From: Ancylobacter crimeensis
GTDB taxonomy: Bacteria; Pseudomonadota; Alphaproteobacteria; Rhizobiales; Xanthobacteraceae
Direction of reading: 5' to 3'
DNA length: 64,000 nucleotides
Assembly (NCBI RefSeq): GCF_023016805.1
Contig: NZ_JALKCH010000006.1
Span: 1 to 64,000 of the forward strand
In this document: positions 36,701-44,009 of the stretch, piece after piece
Layout of the letters: the number at the start of each line of letters is the position of its first letter
How positions within the stretch are numbered: position 1 is the first letter of the stretch
Made by a program: the position numbers and the translations under genes
The notes under the pieces: model-generated
The model's database searches: none
Told to the model about the DNA's origin: nothing
What the model saw: only the letters and a program-made list of their open reading frames with translations

Positions 36701-37731
36701 CGGAGCATCTGAAGATCGACGGTCCGGTCGGGCCGGACGACGATTTCTTCGCGCTGGGCGGGGATTCGCTCGATGCGGTCGGGCTGCTCCTGAAGATGCG
36801 GCAGGCCTTCGGCCGCGATCCCGGCCTCGGCGCGCTGTTCGCCCATCCCGGCATCGCCGCCCTGGCGCGGCTGATGGAGGCCGGCGCCGGCATCACGGAC
36901 GATGCCGGGCTCGGCCCTGTCATCACGCTGGCGACGGAAAGCGAAACCGGCGAAACAGCTCCCCCGCTCTTCGTCATCCACCCCGCCGGCGGCATTTCCT
37001 GGTGCTATGGGCTGCTCGCGCGCAGCCTCGCCCCCCGCCGCACCGTTCACGGCCTGCAGGCGCCCGCGCTCGACCCCGCCTGTCCGGTGGCGGAGAGCCT
37101 CGAGGCACTGGCCGCGGACTATGCGCGGCGCATCCGGGCGATCACCCCCGCCGGCCCGGTCCACCTCGCCGGCTGGTCCGTGGGCGGCATCCTCGCGCAG
37201 GCGGTGGCGGTGGAGCTTGCGGAGGCGGGCGTCGCGGTCGGGGCGGTGGCGCTGCTGGATTCCTATCCCTGCGACGTCTGGCGCGCCGAACCCGACCCCG
37301 GCGAGGACGGCGCGCTGAAGGCCCTGCTCGCCATTGCCGGCCACGATCCCGACCGGCTGCCGGCCCTCGCCCTGAACCGAGCCGCCGTCATCGCCTTCCT
37401 TCGCGCATCGGGCAGCGCGCTGGCCCGCCTCCCCGACGCCGCGCTCGACGGCGTGGTGCGGGTGGTGGCGGGCAACAATCGGCTGGTGCGGGGTCACCAC
37501 CATCGCCGTTATGGCGGAACGCTGACCCATTTCCGCGCCGCGCTCGACCATCACGAGCGCAGGCTGACGCCGGAGCTGTGGCGCCCCTACGCCGCCGGCC
37601 TCATCGTGCACGACATCACTTCCCTCCACGCCCACCTCACCGGCCCGGAAGCCGTGGCGCGCATCGCCCCGCTGCTCTCCGCCGCGCTCGTCGAGGCCGA
37701 GGCGTCCCACAGAGCCGAGCTGACCGCATGA
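33742..37731 (+). CDS. entF: One-module nonribosomal peptide synthetase, enterobactin synthase component F-like
   Basis: The 1329-residue protein has C-A-T-TE order. The condensation domain (about 18-440) has HHLAVDG at 149-155. The adenylation domain (about 470-960) has YTSGSTGEPKG near 622 and LYGPTEAAVD. The carrier site is Ser1009 in LGGDSLDAV, and the thioesterase nucleophile is Ser1146 in GWSVGG. Reading the specificity pocket gives D-V-W-H-F-S-L-V-D-K, the EntF serine code. It should activate serine, acylate it with 2,3-dihydroxybenzoate, and the thioesterase would cyclo-oligomerise the product. The ATG at 33742 overlaps the carrier gene stop. No MbtH-like gene is nearby. Confidence 0.93.
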   Translation: MSGAERSASGADAGADGLRPLTEAQEGLWFAQEREPANPLFNTGQYVELTGPLDRAAFADALAQAFAEADALALAIVGTPAGPRQRVEEARRPRLAFRDVSVAADPLAEAEAAIAAEMARPTDPARDPLAAATLYRLGEARHVWHQRIHHLAVDGYGMILLTRRVASLYNAARTGEPAGAPLAPLEAAFAEDDAYRAAPRRAADAAFWQEAFADRPEAAGLSSVTAPEPSPIGKGAPAFRRAALDLPAATVAGLNALAGEAGVPWPDALTALAGAYCQRHTGTAEALVGVPHMARLGSPAARSLAMLMNVLPLRVTPDEDAPLPAFVAAVGRALVKARRHGRYRSEQLRRDLRLVGAGHRLYGPLINVLPFDETPHFGGLDARLEVLSTGPVDDITFTFRSHGTDGLRLEVDAHPRLYDDRQTEGHAGRLAAFLAAAIGASRLAEVPSVSPAEQHWLVETLNATDHAVPDTTLAALIEATMAARPDAVALTFGAASMDYRTLDLRSAALARQLAGRGIGRGDLVAIALPRSLDLLVALVAVLRAGAAYLPLDLEQPDARLARILSSAAPRLVLAQAADAARFAVAVLAPEDWEQTDRKDVDGAQAGARPVPPRPEDAAYVIYTSGSTGEPKGVVIEHRAIVNRLIWMQAHYGIGARDVILQKTPATFDVSVWEFFLPLIAGSRLVIAPPGAHRDPVALAGLIRDHGVGTLHFVPSMLAAFLSEPAVRGLALARVFCSGEELPAELRERFHRTMAGELHNLYGPTEAAVDVSFWPAGPQDRSRPVPIGHPVWNTRLYVLDGRDRVSPPGVAGQLHLGGVQLARGYLGRPDLTAERFRPDPFRPRERTYATGDLARVREDGAVVYLGRSDHQVKIRGIRIELGEIEAAIADTGLVAQAVVLARPDARGVTRLVAYAVPAADAGLAGLRPALAALLPEHMVPTAIVPLPVLPVTANGKLDRAALPEPDLATAGSSRPMTETEARIARLVAEHLKIDGPVGPDDDFFALGGDSLDAVGLLLKMRQAFGRDPGLGALFAHPGIAALARLMEAGAGITDDAGLGPVITLATESETGETAPPLFVIHPAGGISWCYGLLARSLAPRRTVHGLQAPALDPACPVAESLEALAADYARRIRAITPAGPVHLAGWSVGGILAQAVAVELAEAGVAVGAVALLDSYPCDVWRAEPDPGEDGALKALLAIAGHDPDRLPALALNRAAVIAFLRASGSALARLPDAALDGVVRVVAGNNRLVRGHHHRRYGGTLTHFRAALDHHERRLTPELWRPYAAGLIVHDITSLHAHLTGPEAVARIAPLLSAALVEAEASHRAELTA

Positions 37732-38519
37732 CCGACCGACACCCCCGCCCGAACGGACTCGCCGGCAAGGTCGCGCTGGTGACCGGCGCCGCCGGCGGCA
37801 TCGGCGAGGCCGTGGTCCGTACCCTTCACGCCGAGGGAGCGACTGTGGTGGCGACCGATATCGACGAGGGCCCGCTGGAGCGCCTCGCCGCCGAGCTCGG
37901 CGACGGGGTCGTCGCCCGTCGGCTGGATGTCCGATCGACGCTCGAGGTGGATGATCTCATCGGACTCATCGATCACCACATCGGACCGATCGGCCTCGCA
38001 GCGAATGTCGCCGGCGTGCTCTCCAATCTTGCAATTCTGCAAACAGACGACGCCGAATGGGAGCGCGTTTTCGACATCAACACGACGGGCGTGTTCCGGG
38101 TGTCGCGGGCGCTGGCGCGGGTGATGGTGCCGCGAAGGCGGGGGGCCATCGTCACGGTGAGCTCGAACGCCGCGGGCATCCCGCGCCACGCCATGGCCGC
38201 CTATGCCGCATCCAAGGCCGCATCCACCATGTTCACCCGCTGCCTCGGGCTGGAACTGGCGCCCCATGGCATACGCTGCAACATCGTCGCCCCCGGCTCG
38301 ACGCTGACCCCGATGCAGACCGGCATGTGGGAAAATGATCTGGGCGCGCAACGGGTTATTGCCGGCAACCCGGAGGCCTTCAAGACCGGCATCCCGCTCG
38401 CCAAGCTGGCGACGCCGGAGGACGTCGCCGACGCCGTCGCCTTCCTGCTCTCCGACCGGGCCGGCCACATCACCATGGCCGACCTCTATGTCGACGGGGG
38501 CGCGACCTTGCGCGCCTAA
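37728..38519 (+). CDS. entA: 2,3-dihydro-2,3-dihydroxybenzoate dehydrogenase
   Basis: The 263-residue SDR has GKVALVTGAAGGIGEAVVR, NVAGVL, the catalytic Ser in TVSSNAAGIPR and YAASKAASTMF with Tyr and Lys. It matches EntA/DhbA (RHAMAAYAASKAA, PGSTLTPMQTGMW). It oxidises the isochorismatase product to 2,3-dihydroxybenzoate with NAD+. It ends the siderophore operon. Its start overlaps the NRPS stop codon, and its stop lies 12 bases from the end of the convergent aldo/keto reductase gene. Confidence 0.94.
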   Translation: MTDRHPRPNGLAGKVALVTGAAGGIGEAVVRTLHAEGATVVATDIDEGPLERLAAELGDGVVARRLDVRSTLEVDDLIGLIDHHIGPIGLAANVAGVLSNLAILQTDDAEWERVFDINTTGVFRVSRALARVMVPRRRGAIVTVSSNAAGIPRHAMAAYAASKAASTMFTRCLGLELAPHGIRCNIVAPGSTLTPMQTGMWENDLGAQRVIAGNPEAFKTGIPLAKLATPEDVADAVAFLLSDRAGHITMADLYVDGGATLRA

Positions 38520-38531
38520 GCCAATGGAATT

Positions 38532-39593
38532 TCAGATCTTCCCAAGATCCTCATAGGCCCCGTGCAGCGCCAGGTCGCCGGCACCGAAACGGTCGGCCGC
38601 GAAATTATGCTGGTGCCAGTAAGGGTAGATATAAGCCGGCCGGCTGACACGATTGAGCCGATCGAGCTCTTCGGAGGTCAGCTCGATAGCTGCTGCGGCG
38701 ATATTGTCGCGGAAATGCCGCTCCTCGGTGCCCCCGACCACGAGCGACGCGATCCCGGGCCGCGTGAGGGTCCAGGCCAGCGCGATCTGGGCCGGCGTGG
38801 CGCCACGGGCGCCGGCAATGTCCGTCAACACGTCCACGATGGCCCAGAGCCTTTCCCGATCCCGGATCGGCGGCTCGCTCCAGCCCGCAGCCTGTCGTGA
38901 ATCGGCGGGGACACGATCGCGGGTAAACGCGCCCGACAGCAGGCCGGCGGCAAGCGGGCTCCACACCATCACGTCGACCCCCTGGTCGATCGCGATCGGC
39001 AGAAGCTCGTATTCCGCCTCGCGCGCCTCGAGCGTGTAGTGGATCTGCTGGGTGACGAAGCGCGGCAGGCCTTTCTGCTCGGCAACGCCAAGCGCCTTCA
39101 TGATGTGCCAGCCGGAGAAATTCGAGCAGCCGATGTAGCGGATCTTGCCGGCCCGCATCAGAGCGTCGAGCGCCGAGAGCGTCTCCTCCAGCGGGGTGGT
39201 GCCGTCCCATTCGTGCAGGAAATAGATGTCGATATGGTCGGTGCGCAGCCGCTTGAGGCTGCGTTCGCATTCGCGGATGAGGTGGAAGCGCGAGGCGCCC
39301 TCGTCATTCGGCCCTTCGCCGATCCGCATCCGCGCCTTGGAGGAGATGAGCACGCGCTCGCGGCGCCCTTCCAGAACCTCGCCGAGGATCTCCTCCGAGC
39401 GACCCAGCGAATACATGTTCGCGGTGTCGAAGACATTGATGCCGCCATCGAGGCAGACATCCACCAGCCGGCGCGCCTCCGCGACGCCCTGCCGGGCCAC
39501 CATGGCGAAGTCGCCGACACCCCCGAAGGAGAAGGTGCCCATGCTGAGGGCGGAAACCTTGAGGCCGGACCGGCCCAGCGTCCTGTATTTCAT
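38532..39593 (-). CDS. Aldo/keto reductase
   Basis: The 353-residue TIM-barrel oxidoreductase shows the AKR catalytic set: Asp and Tyr in NVFDTANMYSLGRSEEIL, Lys in LISSKARM and His in DIYFLHEWDG, with IRYIGCSNFSGWH and a C-terminal NADPH loop. It would reduce an aldehyde or keto-sugar in the cytoplasm, or work in the oxidative direction. The close gap to the racemase-family gene (38 bases) and the LacI gene upstream suggests a role in the sugar or polyol pathway of the divergent ABC/DhaKL operon. Confidence 0.88.
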   Translation of the reverse strand: MKYRTLGRSGLKVSALSMGTFSFGGVGDFAMVARQGVAEARRLVDVCLDGGINVFDTANMYSLGRSEEILGEVLEGRRERVLISSKARMRIGEGPNDEGASRFHLIRECERSLKRLRTDHIDIYFLHEWDGTTPLEETLSALDALMRAGKIRYIGCSNFSGWHIMKALGVAEQKGLPRFVTQQIHYTLEAREAEYELLPIAIDQGVDVMVWSPLAAGLLSGAFTRDRVPADSRQAAGWSEPPIRDRERLWAIVDVLTDIAGARGATPAQIALAWTLTRPGIASLVVGGTEERHFRDNIAAAAIELTSEELDRLNRVSRPAYIYPYWHQHNFAADRFGAGDLALHGAYEDLGKI

Positions 39594-39631
39594 TGGTTCG
39601 CTCCGGGATTGAGGATGAGGCAGGTCAGCCT

Positions 39632-40294
39632 TCAGGAGATCGCGCCAAGCTGCGCCGCGACATAAGCGATGCCGAGTTCGGGGCTCGACAGCACGGGCAC
39701 TGCGGTGTCCCGCATCTCACCTGCCAGCGCACCGGCCATGGACGCCTGCGCCAGCACGACGACGTCGACCGTGGCGGCGAGCTCGGTGAAGGCGGCACGG
39801 ATGGCCTTGTCATGGCCGGCGCGGTCGCCTGCCATCAATGTCTGGAACGCCCCGGCGCAGAGGCGCTCGACGACCGTGCAGCTGCGGCCCGCGGCACGGG
39901 CAGCCTCCCCGACCAGACATGAGGTCGGCTCCAGCGTGGTCGGCAAGGTGGCAAGGACACCGATGCGCTCGCCCTGCCCGATGGCCGCGAGCGCCATCCC
40001 GCGGTCGATGCGGAACAGCGGCGTCGGAAGGAGGGGGCGGATCGCGTCAACGATGCCGCCCAGCGTGGAGCAGGTCACGACGATCGCATCGGCACCGGCC
40101 TCTGCTGCGCCGAACACATAGCCGGTGAGGCGACGGATCGTGGCCGGCCCGACCGCGCCGTCGCGGATCGTGTCCTGAAGAAGGCTCTCATCGGCGACGT
40201 TGTAGCTCTGCCAGCCCGGCATGGCCTGCTCGACCAGCGGGCGGAATAGGGGAATGAGAGCGGGGACGGTGTGGATCAGCGCAAGACGCGGCAT
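39632..40294 (-). CDS. Aspartate/glutamate racemase family protein with a single catalytic Cys
   Basis: The 220-residue protein matches the Asp/Glu/hydantoin racemase superfamily. The first Cys is in VVTCSTLGG, but the second-domain position reads VVLAQASMAG without Cys. The superfamily also includes one-Cys enzymes such as arylmalonate decarboxylase, so racemase activity is doubtful. GGAGAAC precedes the ATG at 40294. It lies between the LacI and aldo/keto reductase genes with short gaps (52 and 38 bases), so all three are probably co-transcribed. Its role in sugar-acid or tetrose metabolism is not known. Confidence 0.72.
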   Translation of the reverse strand: MPRLALIHTVPALIPLFRPLVEQAMPGWQSYNVADESLLQDTIRDGAVGPATIRRLTGYVFGAAEAGADAIVVTCSTLGGIVDAIRPLLPTPLFRIDRGMALAAIGQGERIGVLATLPTTLEPTSCLVGEAARAAGRSCTVVERLCAGAFQTLMAGDRAGHDKAIRAAFTELAATVDVVVLAQASMAGALAGEMRDTAVPVLSSPELGIAYVAAQLGAIS

Positions 40295-40346
40295 ATGTTC
40301 TCCGACGATCAACGGACCGGGTGTCGGCCCCTGCAAGCGAACCGCC

Positions 40347-41426
40347 TCACGCTGCGCCCGTCCTGCGCCGGGCACGCGTGGCCGGTTTCGGGGGCGGCGG
40401 AAAACGGACATCGCTCATCCGCGCCACCAGTTCGGCCCCCACGAGGATCTTCACCGGAAGCTGGGGTTCACCGGCATGGATGAGGTCGTCCAGCAGGGTG
40501 ACGGCGAGGTAACCGATCTTGCGCTTCGACACATCGATGGTGGTGAGGGACGGCTCCATGGTGGAGCTGAGCGGCAGATTGTCGAAGCCGATGATCGAGA
40601 CATCCTCGGGGATACGAATATCGAACTCCCGCAGCGCCTTGATGAAGCCATAGGCGATGACGTCGTTGGTGCAGAAATAGCATTCGGCGAGATCGGGACC
40701 CGCCGCCAGAAGCGCCAGCGTGTCCATATAGGCGCCGTCGAAGGTGGATTCGACCGAGACGACATGGCGCGGATCCACCGGCAGTTCGAGACGCGCCATA
40801 TTGGCGAGGAAGGCCTCCTGCCGCAGACGGAAATTCGTGGTCTCGACATGGCTCGCCACGAAGCCGATGCGGCGGAAGCCGTGATCGCGGAACCGCGACA
40901 GCACTTTGTGGACCGCATCCTCGTTGTTCATGTTGACGAAATTGGCATCGACCACGTCATGGAAGGTGTCGATGAACACCGTCGGCACGCCGGCGGCCTG
41001 GATCGTGACGATGTCGACCTCCGACAGCTCGGTGCCGAGCGCGATCACCCCGCTGATCGGCGAGCCCGCCAGCGTCTCGGCAATGGCAGCGGCGTTCTGC
41101 GCCTCGAAGCTCACCACCTCAAGGGTGTAGCCGCGGCGGGTCGCCTCGTTCGACATGCCGTCGATATAATCGGAGATGAAGACGCTGTGATCGCGGTTCA
41201 CCGTGTGGCCATGGCGCGCGATCTTGAGAAAACGAATGGTTTCCGCTGCGTCCAGCCGCCCTTTCGCGCGCGGCACGTATTTCAGCCGGGCCGCGGCCTC
41301 GATCACCCGCGCCCGGGTGATCCCGGAAATCTCGCCCTTGCCGTTCAGCACCAGCGAAACGGTGGACGGCGAGACGCCAGCCGCACGCGCAATGTCACGA
41401 ATGGTCAGAGGTTTCCTGTCGGCCAT
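40347..41426 (-). CDS. LacI family transcriptional regulator
   Basis: The 359-residue protein has the LacI helix-turn-helix and hinge (LTIRDIARAAGVSPSTVSLV, then LNGKG and ARVIEAAARLKYVPR) followed by a periplasmic-binding-type sugar domain (about 65-340). It probably represses the divergent ABC transporter and DhaKL operon and its own operon until a sugar inducer is bound. The ATG at 41426 gives the usual LacI N-terminus; an in-frame ATG at 41456 is also possible. The 393-base divergent gap contains several TTAGT/ACTAA dyads. Confidence 0.88.
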   Translation of the reverse strand: MADRKPLTIRDIARAAGVSPSTVSLVLNGKGEISGITRARVIEAAARLKYVPRAKGRLDAAETIRFLKIARHGHTVNRDHSVFISDYIDGMSNEATRRGYTLEVVSFEAQNAAAIAETLAGSPISGVIALGTELSEVDIVTIQAAGVPTVFIDTFHDVVDANFVNMNNEDAVHKVLSRFRDHGFRRIGFVASHVETTNFRLRQEAFLANMARLELPVDPRHVVSVESTFDGAYMDTLALLAAGPDLAECYFCTNDVIAYGFIKALREFDIRIPEDVSIIGFDNLPLSSTMEPSLTTIDVSKRKIGYLAVTLLDDLIHAGEPQLPVKILVGAELVARMSDVRFPPPPKPATRARRRTGAA

Positions 41427-41483
41427 GGCCCGAACTGATTCCGCCCTTGGGACCGCCATATCCGAGGATGGCGGCATCTTGTT

Positions 41484-41498
41484 TAGTAAAAATTACTA
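41484..41498. promoter_or_regulatory. Perfect dyad TAGTAA-N3-TTACTA, candidate LacI operator
   Basis: TAGTAA (41484-41489) and TTACTA (41493-41498) flank AAA. It lies about 60 bases upstream of the LacI start, a good position for autorepression. The half-site resembles TTTAGT/ACTAAA elements near the permease start. Confidence 0.5.
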
Positions 41499-41603
41499 CT
41501 CTCTTTTGACCCAATGCCAAGCCCCGATGACCGCCCGCTCTCCCCTTTTTCGTATCGGATTCAGACGCGTGCCCGCTCGGGAAATGGCGTTCAAAGGCGC
41601 TGA

Positions 41604-41626
41604 TTAGTGAAGCATTGCTTACACAA
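41604..41626. promoter_or_regulatory. Interrupted dyad TTAGTGAAGC-N3-GCTTACACAA, candidate LacI operator
   Basis: The inner AAGC/GCTT arms are perfect, and the outer parts match partly. The left half, TTAGTGAAGC, recurs exactly at 41772-41781, 39 bases before the permease ATG. Confidence 0.42.
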
Positions 41627-41765
41627 TGAGCGACTGGTCAACCGTTCGGGCAAAATGGCAGCAGTGATGCCCCATTTCCGCTCGCTACCCTCGCCTCACA
41701 TCTCCACCTAAGGATCGAGCCCCGCTGCCTCAAAAGCGGCTTGCGCCGCCTCCGTCGCTTTGCTA

Positions 41766-41799
41766 CCAAATTTAGTGAAGCTGGTCCAAATTTACTAAA
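41766..41799. promoter_or_regulatory. Promoter-proximal direct repeat and TTTAGT/ACTAAA pair, candidate operator
   Basis: CCAAATTTAGT (41766-41776) and CCAAATTTACT (41786-41796) are direct repeats 20 bases apart, about two helical turns. TTTAGT (41771) and ACTAAA (41794) also form an inverted pair. The position, 20 to 54 bases ahead of the permease start, fits repression of the transport operon. Confidence 0.45.
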
Positions 41800-41819
41800 A
41801 AACATATGGGAGGGCGACC

Positions 41820-42815
41820 ATGCGGACCACCGGCGGGCAGCTGGTCATGCTCATTGGCATCAACGTGCTCCTGCTGGCGGCGGGTGCGGCGATTTCCGGT
41901 GGCAGCTTTCTCTCCCTTTTCAATCTTCAGTCCATGACCAGCCAGCTTCCCGAGATCGGGTTCCTCGCCATCGGCGTGATGCTCGCCATGTGCGCGGGCA
42001 ATGGCGGCATCGACCTGTCCGGCATCGCGCTGGCCAATCTGTCGAGCGTGCTGTCCGCCGTGCTGGTGGGAGCGCTGATCTCCAGCACGGACAGCGCGTT
42101 CGCTTTCTCGATCGCCTTCATGCTGGTGGCTGTCATCGTCGGCTGCCTGGGCGGCATGATCAACGGCCTGCTCATCAGCCGGCTCAACATCACCCCCATC
42201 CTGTGCACTCTCGGCACGCAGATGGCATTCACCGGCATCGCCGTCGTGGTCTCGGACGGGCGGGCGGTGACGGTCGGCAGCCCCGAACCATTGGCCAGCA
42301 TCGGCAACGGCATGCTGCTGGGCGTGCCGGTCAGCTTCGTTCTGTTCGTCGCCGTCGCGGCGCTGATCGCCGCGTTGCTGAAGTTCACGCCCTTCGGCCT
42401 CTGGCTGATGCTCATGGGCACCAATCCCAAGGCTGCCACCTATGCCGGCTTTCCCAAGGACCGCGTGCTGATTGCGACCTATGCCATGAGCGGCATGCTT
42501 TCGGGGCTCGCGGGTGTCGTGATCGCCGCGCGCAACGTCAATGTGAAGTGGGACTACGGCACGTCCTACCTGCTGATCGCGATCCTCATCGCGGTCATGG
42601 CCGGCGTGCGGCCCGAGGGGGGGTATGGCCGGGTGATCTGCGTCGTCATGGCGGCAATCGCGCTACAGCTCCTCTCGAGCATGCTGAATTTCGGCGGGCT
42701 GTCCAACTTCGTGCGCGATTTCGCGTGGGGCGCCCTCCTTCTCGCCTTCCTTGCCGTCAGCCGTTACGACCTCGTCGGCCTGCTCACGCCGGGCCGTCGC
42801 AAGAAGCCGGCATGA
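41820..42815 (+). CDS. Ribose-type sugar ABC transporter permease, first subunit
   Basis: The 331-residue membrane protein belongs to the RbsC/LsrC/RhaP family of long-chain sugar permeases, with about eight to ten hydrophobic helices and the family motifs ALANLSSVLSAVL, NGLLISRLNITPILCTLGTQ and GGYGRVICVVMAAIALQLL. It probably forms a heterodimer with the permease at 45572-46597. It leads the operon after the operator-rich gap. GGGAGGG lies nine bases ahead of the ATG. Confidence 0.88.
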   Translation: MRTTGGQLVMLIGINVLLLAAGAAISGGSFLSLFNLQSMTSQLPEIGFLAIGVMLAMCAGNGGIDLSGIALANLSSVLSAVLVGALISSTDSAFAFSIAFMLVAVIVGCLGGMINGLLISRLNITPILCTLGTQMAFTGIAVVVSDGRAVTVGSPEPLASIGNGMLLGVPVSFVLFVAVAALIAALLKFTPFGLWLMLMGTNPKAATYAGFPKDRVLIATYAMSGMLSGLAGVVIAARNVNVKWDYGTSYLLIAILIAVMAGVRPEGGYGRVICVVMAAIALQLLSSMLNFGGLSNFVRDFAWGALLLAFLAVSRYDLVGLLTPGRRKKPA

Positions 42816-42903
42816 AGACGCATCTGGAATGAAGACACCGGGCGGCTGCGAATCCCTCACGCGCTGCCCCGGACATATGAGGGAATTTCCAGTGGAGGAA
42901 GTC

Positions 42904-43917
42904 ATGGGAGTGAAGTCCAAGAAGGTTCTTGCCGGCTCGCTCATCGCCGCTGCGGTCGCGGTCGGCTCGGCCGGTGCCCTGATGGCGGCCGACAAGCCGG
43001 TCATCGCGACGGTGGTCAAGATCTCGGGCATTCCGTGGTTCGACCGCATGGAAACCGGCGTCAAGCAGTTCCAAAAGGACAATCCGGACGTCGTCGCCAC
43101 GCAGTACGGCCCTGCCACCGCCGATGCCGCGCAGCAGCTCCAGATCGTGCAGGACCTCATCGCCAAGGGCGTGAACGCCCTCGCCGTCGTGCCGATGGAT
43201 CCTTCCGTGCTCGAGGGCACGCTGAAGCGCGCCATGGATCGTGGCGTCGTCGTGGTGACCCACGAGGCGGACAACCAGAAGAACACGCAGGCCGACATCG
43301 AGGCCTTCGACAACGCCGATTACGGCAAGGCGCTGAACGAGCGTCTCGCGCAGTGCATGAGCGGCAAGGGCAAGTGGACCACGTTCGTGGGCTCGCTCGG
43401 CAGCCGGACCCATATGCAGTGGGTCGGCGCCGGCGAAGCCAATGCCAAGGCCAATCACCCCGACATGCAGCTCGTCGACCCGAACAACGAGTCGTTCGAC
43501 GACGCCAACGGGACCTATGAGAAGGCCAAGGAAATCCTGCGCAAGCACCCGGACATCCGGGGCTTCCAGACTTCGGCGGGCAATGACGTGCTCGGCGTCG
43601 GCCGCGCCATCGACGAAGCCGGCCTCTCCGGCAAGGTGTGCCTGGTCGGCACCGGCCTGCCGAACCCCTCGGCTGACCTGCTGGAATCCGGCGCCATCAC
43701 CGCGATCGGGTTCTGGGATCCCAAATATGCCGGCATGGCGATGAATGCGGTCGCCAAGCTCCTCGTCAACAAGAAGGAGCTGAAGGACGGCATGGATCTC
43801 GGCGTGCCCGGCTATGAGAAGGTGAAGATCACCAAGGGCGCTGGCGACGGCGTGCTCGTCATCGGCAACGGCATGGTGCTGGTCGACAAGTCGACCTACA
43901 AGGACCGGCTGTTCTGA
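42904..43917 (+). CDS. Sugar ABC transporter substrate-binding protein (RhaS/LsrB-like, family Peripla_BP_4)
   Basis: The 337-residue protein has a signal peptide (VLAGSLIAAAVAVGSAGALM, then AADKPVI) and the two-lobed type I fold with KISGIPWFDRMETGVKQFQK, LIAKGVNALAVVPMDPSVLE, VVTHEADNQ and GIG-type GLPNPSADLLESGAI. It is closest in style to AI-2/rhamnose-type binding proteins. It would bind a pentose, tetritol or similar sugar for this importer. GTGGAGGAAGTC precedes the ATG. A perfect hairpin follows the gene, often seen after highly expressed binding-protein genes. Confidence 0.87.
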   Translation: MGVKSKKVLAGSLIAAAVAVGSAGALMAADKPVIATVVKISGIPWFDRMETGVKQFQKDNPDVVATQYGPATADAAQQLQIVQDLIAKGVNALAVVPMDPSVLEGTLKRAMDRGVVVVTHEADNQKNTQADIEAFDNADYGKALNERLAQCMSGKGKWTTFVGSLGSRTHMQWVGAGEANAKANHPDMQLVDPNNESFDDANGTYEKAKEILRKHPDIRGFQTSAGNDVLGVGRAIDEAGLSGKVCLVGTGLPNPSADLLESGAITAIGFWDPKYAGMAMNAVAKLLVNKKELKDGMDLGVPGYEKVKITKGAGDGVLVIGNGMVLVDKSTYKDRLF

Positions 43918-43935
43918 TCACAACCTGAAACGTCG

Positions 43936-43961
43936 GGCCGGAGGCTGAACGGCCTCCGGCC
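43936..43961 (+). terminator. Perfect hairpin after the binding-protein gene
   Basis: GGCCGGAGGC (43936-43945) pairs exactly with GCCTCCGGCC (43952-43961) around a six-base loop, 18 bases after the binding-protein stop and ahead of the ATPase gene. No T-tract follows. It likely stabilises the upstream mRNA or attenuates transcription into the ATPase gene, giving excess binding protein. Confidence 0.55.
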
Positions 43962-44009
43962 TCGCGGCGCATCGCCGCCTGATCCGCCGTCCGGCCGAAA
44001 GGGACCCGC

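Larger units (their letters stand above)
41427..41819. promoter_or_regulatory. Divergent control region (393 bp) with repeated TTAGT/ACTAA operator-like elements
   Basis: The gap between the LacI gene and the ABC permease gene is AT-richer than the coding DNA. It contains a perfect dyad (41484-41498), a TTAGTGAAGC dyad (41604-41626), a second TTAGTGAAGC (41772-41781) and the direct repeat CCAAATTTAGT/CCAAATTTACT (41766, 41786). GGGAGGGCGACC gives the permease a ribosome site. These are likely operators and overlapping promoters for both directions. Confidence 0.55.

Noticed and set aside
40347-40411. Longer N-terminus for the racemase-family protein overlapping the LacI gene end
   Set aside because: The extension is Arg/Pro-rich and non-conserved, while the ATG at 40294 has a good GGAG site and begins the family core.
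41741-42832. Plus-strand open frame of about 363 codons overlapping the first ribose-type permease
   Set aside because: It is the +1 shadow of the permease gene, rich in Arg and His, with no membrane segments and no family match.
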